Shown: piece after piece, positions 60,125-64,000 of the stretch | How the letters are laid out: the number at the start of each line of letters is the position of its first letter | How positions within the stretch are numbered: position 1 is the first letter of the stretch | DNA from: a virus | Reading direction: 5' to 3' (one strand) | DNA length: 64,000 nt | IMG/VR virus record: IMGVR_UViG_3300021962_000046 | Location: 42,621-106,620 of that record | The notes under the pieces: model-generated | What the model was told of the DNA's origin: nothing | The model's input: the letters and a program-made list of their open reading frames with translations, nothing else | Databases searched by the model: none | Program-made: the position numbers and the translations under genes

Positions 60125-62125
60125 ATGCCACAAAATATAAAAATAAACCCACAAGCAGTACCACCAACAATTCAATTTAATGGTTCTGGAGCTTCTAATC
60201 CTGTTACTTTAAGTGCAGAAGCAGATGGCAGTTTAAAATTCACTTCACCAGATGGTCTTAATTTTCAAATTCAATCATCTGGACTTTTGGTCATGGGATC
60301 TGGAAATGTAACATCTGGTGCCCAAGTAAATATATTTGCTGCATCTGGAAGAACAGCACTAAGTGTTTTTGGTGGAGGAATAAATCCAGATTTAATACAG
60401 TTTAGGGACAACAACAGCAATGTTATTGCGACAATAACTTCTAGTGGATCTTTCACAGGAAACGCCTCTACAGCAACAAGATTGCAAACAGCAAGATTGA
60501 TTAATAGTGGTTCTTTTGATGGAACCTCAGATATCACAATTAAATCAGCATTATATTTCCCTTTGATAGCAGGTTCTGGAATTCAAGCAATTTCATATGA
60601 TGGAACAACATCTGGAATTTTAAACATTGCACAATCTGGAATTACAGTTGGCATGTTACAAACACCAAACATCACCTTGGGAAGCACAGATGTAAGACTT
60701 GGCTCTGGTGTCACATTTATAAGTGGCATGGTGTCTGTTCAGTCAACTTATTTCAGAGGAACTTTGTCTGGAGATGCCACAACAGCAACAAGGTTGATTA
60801 CACCAAGATTAATTAATAGTGGTTCTTTTGATGGTAGTGCAAATATAACCATAACTGCAAATACTCCTCAAGCTCTCATTTTTGGTTCTGGTTTATCATA
60901 TTCTCTTGATTCTTTTGATGGTTCTGTTGCAAAAACTGCAAGTGTTGCTAGCGGTGGAATAATTAGTTTGATGCTTGCTAATAATGCAGTAGTAAGTGGA
61001 AAAATAGCAAGCGGTGCGGTTAACAGATTTTCCGTAAGTTCTGGATTTATACAAAGTGGTGTAACTGGAAACGCAGGTATAGTTTCAGGAAATATAGCAT
61101 CTGGAGCTATTGGTCCGAATGTTATTGGTCAAGGTGTTTTAACTGTAGATAAGTTTGCCTCTGGAACATTAGACACAGTAGGATACAAATATCCTAATAA
61201 TACAAGATTGACATTGCAAAGCGGTTCACCAGTACAAAATGTTGACATAAGTGGAAGTGCTAATGTTTTCTTGGAACAATATGAAGGAAACCAAGTATCT
61301 TTATACAACAATGTTACTGGTGCATGGCAAATATATACAATTTCTGGCTCAACATCGCTTGCAGCAAGTGCTGCATCTGGTGGAGGCTTTTTAGCTGGAA
61401 CTGTCAGGGACATATTTGCATATGCAATATCTGGTGGTGTTACATCTGGAAGAGTTGCTATGGACTGGGGTCCACCTTGGACAAACTATGCAACAAGACC
61501 AACAACTGGTATATTAAATGTATTAAATGGTGTTTATGTTCAATCTGGTGATTTTTCAAGAAGATATTTGGGAACAGCTGCTATTTTGCCATCTAGTGGA
61601 TATGGGGTTTGGAGTGGTGGCACTCTTTCGGGTACAACATACCCATCCCATCTTGGTGTAAACAATAACCTAGTCAACACTTTAGATAGAAGATTGTTGT
61701 ATAATGTAAACACGCTTCCATTTAATTACAACAGATTCAATCCAATTCCAAATGGTCAAACAGCAAATACATTTTATCCGTGGCATGCCGAAAGTTCAAT
61801 ATACTATGTGCAAGGCTTGGATACACAACCAGTAACATTTGGTGGTTATACTGCTATTGGCCCACAAGCTGCTGGAAGTGTCGCCGGATCGATCTATCCA
61901 ATCGTAGTATCTGGCTTTGCTAATATTAGTGGTTATTATCAACCTGTGCCAGTACAGGCTGGACAAGACTGGTTTACGACAACTAACTTTTATTGCAATC
62001 TTTCAACAATATCTTATAAGCCTTCTATAGGACTTACTTCACAATACTACAGAGTTTTTGCTGCGGCTTCTGCGGTAAATTATTCAATTTATCAAAAATA
62101 TATTGCTGGAACTATTTATGTTTAA
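60125..62125 (+). CDS. Tail fibre protein, 666 residues (paralog of previous gene)
   Basis: Same layout as the 58105 gene: SGSFDGTSDITIKSALYFPL, an ASGxI mid-part (about 270-350), then YPNNTRLTLQSGSPV with QVSLYNNVTGAWQIYTISG, and a tip with RVAMDWGPPWTNYATRP and FSRRYLGTAAI. The C-terminal 100 residues differ from the paralog, fitting divergence of receptor-contact regions. Eleven bases separate it from the previous stop; AGAGGG precedes the ATG. Confidence 0.8.
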   Translation: MPQNIKINPQAVPPTIQFNGSGASNPVTLSAEADGSLKFTSPDGLNFQIQSSGLLVMGSGNVTSGAQVNIFAASGRTALSVFGGGINPDLIQFRDNNSNVIATITSSGSFTGNASTATRLQTARLINSGSFDGTSDITIKSALYFPLIAGSGIQAISYDGTTSGILNIAQSGITVGMLQTPNITLGSTDVRLGSGVTFISGMVSVQSTYFRGTLSGDATTATRLITPRLINSGSFDGSANITITANTPQALIFGSGLSYSLDSFDGSVAKTASVASGGIISLMLANNAVVSGKIASGAVNRFSVSSGFIQSGVTGNAGIVSGNIASGAIGPNVIGQGVLTVDKFASGTLDTVGYKYPNNTRLTLQSGSPVQNVDISGSANVFLEQYEGNQVSLYNNVTGAWQIYTISGSTSLAASAASGGGFLAGTVRDIFAYAISGGVTSGRVAMDWGPPWTNYATRPTTGILNVLNGVYVQSGDFSRRYLGTAAILPSSGYGVWSGGTLSGTTYPSHLGVNNNLVNTLDRRLLYNVNTLPFNYNRFNPIPNGQTANTFYPWHAESSIYYVQGLDTQPVTFGGYTAIGPQAAGSVAGSIYPIVVSGFANISGYYQPVPVQAGQDWFTTTNFYCNLSTISYKPSIGLTSQYYRVFAAASAVNYSIYQKYIAGTIYV

Positions 62126-62134
62126 AATTGAATG

Positions 62135-62142
62135 GATAAATA
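62135..62142 (+). promoter_or_regulatory. Late-promoter-like box GATAAATA
   Basis: GATAAATA 17 bases before the ATG at 62159, the same spacing as at the 52064 gene. Confidence 0.48.
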
Positions 62143-62158
62143 AGACAAAGGTGAAAAA

Positions 62159-64000
62159 ATGGCTTTAAATTATGATAATTTTGGTTATTTGATGTATAAA
62201 GTAAATCAAATAGCTCCTCTTTTAACTATGTCTCATACGGGAAGTGGTAATTATTCCATAAATTACGCCCCAACAACGACTTCTGGGCAAATTAACTCAG
62301 CAACCCAACTTATATCAAGTGGACGAGATCTTTATGTTGCTATGAGCAACAAATTAATTGAATTATCATCAGGATACTATACATTCAAAAATTCAAATTA
62401 TAATACATTTTCTGGTTATTTTTATCCTTTAAATGATGAGTCAATATCTGATTTATCAAGTACATATTCTTTATCAAAAGATAGAGCGCAATTTGGATTG
62501 TCGCCATATCCGGTAACAGACTCAAGTGGATTACAACAAAATTTATCTTTTTCTAATTTAACAAATTTATATTTAAATGTAACAAATGCTGATAGTTATG
62601 CCAAGCAAGCTTTATCTAGTGGTAATATGGCTGTTACTAGCGCAACAACAGTAACTCAAGCTTTAGCTGTAAACAATCCTTTAGTATTAAATTGCCTTGA
62701 AGTTGCAGATATTTCTTCTGTAAGTCTTGCGACTTATCAAGGTTTTGTTTTCAGAACTGCCAATAGTTCTATGGGTTCGTTGAAAACCCTATCGTTAAAA
62801 CTCAAACAGTTTAGTGGAACAACAAAAACTTCAGTAACATTAAGGTTTAAACTATTAGAATCTGGAAATGAATATGATATTGTTGGTTATCCTAGAACAA
62901 CATGGACAAACAGCACCAAAGCAAATGTTGATTTTGATGTGAGTATTTTCACACCAAATAATATAGGTGATAACACAATAACGATAATAAACACCGAATC
63001 TTTTACTGTTGAGGCTGTCACAAATGCTGGATTATCAAGTCCCACATCAATTTTTGAACATATGTCTTGGTATAATACTTCAAATTTTATAAATTATAGT
63101 TTAACAGCATACACTATTTATCAAACACCCACAACCTCTCCTCCAGCAACAACAACAACTCCAATACCTGCTGGTAGTTTGGGATCTGGTTCTGTATCTA
63201 GCGGAAATATAGCAGCAAGTTCTATCATGAGTGGGAATATTGCTTCTGGCCAAATTGGCACAAGTCATATTGCTGCTTCAGCAATTACAAATGCGAATTT
63301 ACAAAATAGTTCTATTATGATTAATGGAAATTCAATATCATTAGGTGGTTCTGGTTCAGTAAGTGCAACAATTTCTGGTACGCTTACATTTGGCTCTGGA
63401 TTTGCAGCCGGTTCATTTAATGGTGCAAATAATACAACAATTAATATTGGTAGTGGATCTATAATAAATTCATTTTTGGCAAATTCTTCTGTAACAAGTG
63501 GCAACATTGCTTCTGGTCAAATAGGAGGAAACCATATAGCTGCAAGTAGTGTTGCAAATGCAAACCTTGCCAATAGTTCAGTAACAATTAATGGTGCAAG
63601 TACTGCACTAGGTGCTTCTTATAACAATGCAGCATTAACAATCGGTACTGGATTAACTGGCGGGTCTTACAATGGTTCTGGTGCTGTCACTATTGCCATC
63701 GGTTCTGGTGCCATCGTTAGTGGACTGCTAGGTGATAATAGCGTTTCAACAAATGCCATCGCTTCCGGTCAAGTTACTGGTGCCAAAATAGCTGCAAGTA
63801 CTATTGCAAACGCTAACCTTGCCAATTCTTCGGTAACGATTGGCTCCACATCAGTAAGCCTAGGTTCAACTGCTACAACCTTGGCTGGCTTAACTAGTGT
63901 TGCTGCTACTACATTTACTGGTGCTTTAACTGGTAATGCTAGTACTGCAACTACACTTCAAACTGCAAGAAGCATCAATGGTACAAGTTTTAATGGATCT
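62159..64000 (+). CDS. Repetitive tail fibre protein, 5' part (runs off the window)
   Basis: Open from the ATG at 62159 (AGGTG seven bases upstream) to the window end, 614 codons. The first 330 residues are non-repetitive: an N-terminal part (MALNYDNFGYLMYKVNQIAP), then a beta-rich segment with SLKLKQFSGTTKTSVTLRFKLL. After a Thr/Pro linker (TTSPPATTTTPIPAG) the familiar ASGxI repeats start, including SYNNAALTIGTGLTGGSYNG and GLLGDNSVSTNAIASG, almost the same as in the 53769 fibre. The end and any tip domain lie beyond the window. Confidence 0.85.
   Translation, partial: MALNYDNFGYLMYKVNQIAPLLTMSHTGSGNYSINYAPTTTSGQINSATQLISSGRDLYVAMSNKLIELSSGYYTFKNSNYNTFSGYFYPLNDESISDLSSTYSLSKDRAQFGLSPYPVTDSSGLQQNLSFSNLTNLYLNVTNADSYAKQALSSGNMAVTSATTVTQALAVNNPLVLNCLEVADISSVSLATYQGFVFRTANSSMGSLKTLSLKLKQFSGTTKTSVTLRFKLLESGNEYDIVGYPRTTWTNSTKANVDFDVSIFTPNNIGDNTITIINTESFTVEAVTNAGLSSPTSIFEHMSWYNTSNFINYSLTAYTIYQTPTTSPPATTTTPIPAGSLGSGSVSSGNIAASSIMSGNIASGQIGTSHIAASAITNANLQNSSIMINGNSISLGGSGSVSATISGTLTFGSGFAAGSFNGANNTTINIGSGSIINSFLANSSVTSGNIASGQIGGNHIAASSVANANLANSSVTINGASTALGASYNNAALTIGTGLTGGSYNGSGAVTIAIGSGAIVSGLLGDNSVSTNAIASGQVTGAKIAASTIANANLANSSVTIGSTSVSLGSTATTLAGLTSVAATTFTGALTGNASTATTLQTARSINGTSFNGS

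Noticed and set aside
45397-64000. Diversity-generating retroelement acting on fibre genes
   Set aside because: No reverse transcriptase, template repeat or A-specific variable repeat was seen; repeats are shared modules instead.

Overview
This window is part of the genome of a T4-like myovirus with low GC content. It carries T4-type replication and recombination genes: UvsX, gp32, a UvsY-like protein, gp41 helicase, UvsW, Dda and gp46/gp47. It also carries a gp55-like late sigma factor, sheath, tube, gp15, gp13 and gp26/gp51-type tail genes, and about 19 kb of tail-fibre genes. Portal, terminase, major capsid protein, clamp and family B polymerase genes are not in the window. The host is not stated by the sequence. 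A small cargo gene for a secreted, cysteine-rich protein (15752-16123) resembles proteins I associate with Planctomycetes, which is a weak host clue. Some non-T4 choices stand out: a family A polymerase, a B12-type ribonucleotide reductase, and a MoxR-type ATPase paired with a VWA metallopeptidase.

Layout. 1-7961 is almost entirely minus strand and holds DNA metabolism genes: uvsX (interrupted by an intein and cut by the window edge), gene 32, two unknown genes, dCMP deaminase, a uvsY-like gene, gene 41, a sigma-like gene and the polymerase. 7962-8600 has no convincing gene but holds a dense set of RNA-like hairpins closed by a GC-rich long-range helix. 8601-16123 alternates strands: small unknown genes, uvsW, dda, putative internal head proteins, a methyltransferase, gene 47, and the host-like cargo gene with its own promoter and terminator. 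16234-22296 (plus) holds gene 46, nrdJ, an internal-protein candidate and a glutamine amidotransferase. 22272-27736 (minus) holds a PD-(D/E)XK nuclease, the VWA/MoxR pair, a structural protein, and a gp26-type hub/chaperone gene with a probable -1 frameshift into a gp51-like extension. 27772-31429 holds small unknown genes, a kinase-like protein, a TPR protein and gene 55. 31426-43705 (mostly minus) holds two tail tube genes, the sheath, gp15 and several virion or internal proteins. 43759-64000 (plus) holds gp13, small proteins and seven fibre or adhesin genes built from related Gly/Ser-rich repeats; the last gene runs off the end.

How the parts fit. The recombination genes (uvsX, uvsY-like, 32, 41, uvsW, dda, 46/47) form the T4-type recombination-dependent replication set; dCMP deaminase, NrdJ and the polymerase supply nucleotides and synthesis. 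gp55 together with TATAAATA/GATAAATA boxes in front of several virion genes suggests T4-style late transcription. At least eight proteins start with a short amphipathic segment that often ends in Leu-x-Glu. This looks like the T4 capsid-targeting sequence cut by the prohead protease, and would mark a set of internal, possibly injected, head proteins.

The most notable observations are the UvsX intein, the A-AAT-TTT frameshift site, the structured element at 8076-8413, the capsid-targeting family, and the repeat sharing among fibre genes. All calls rest on reading the sequence and on remembered protein families; no database search was possible.
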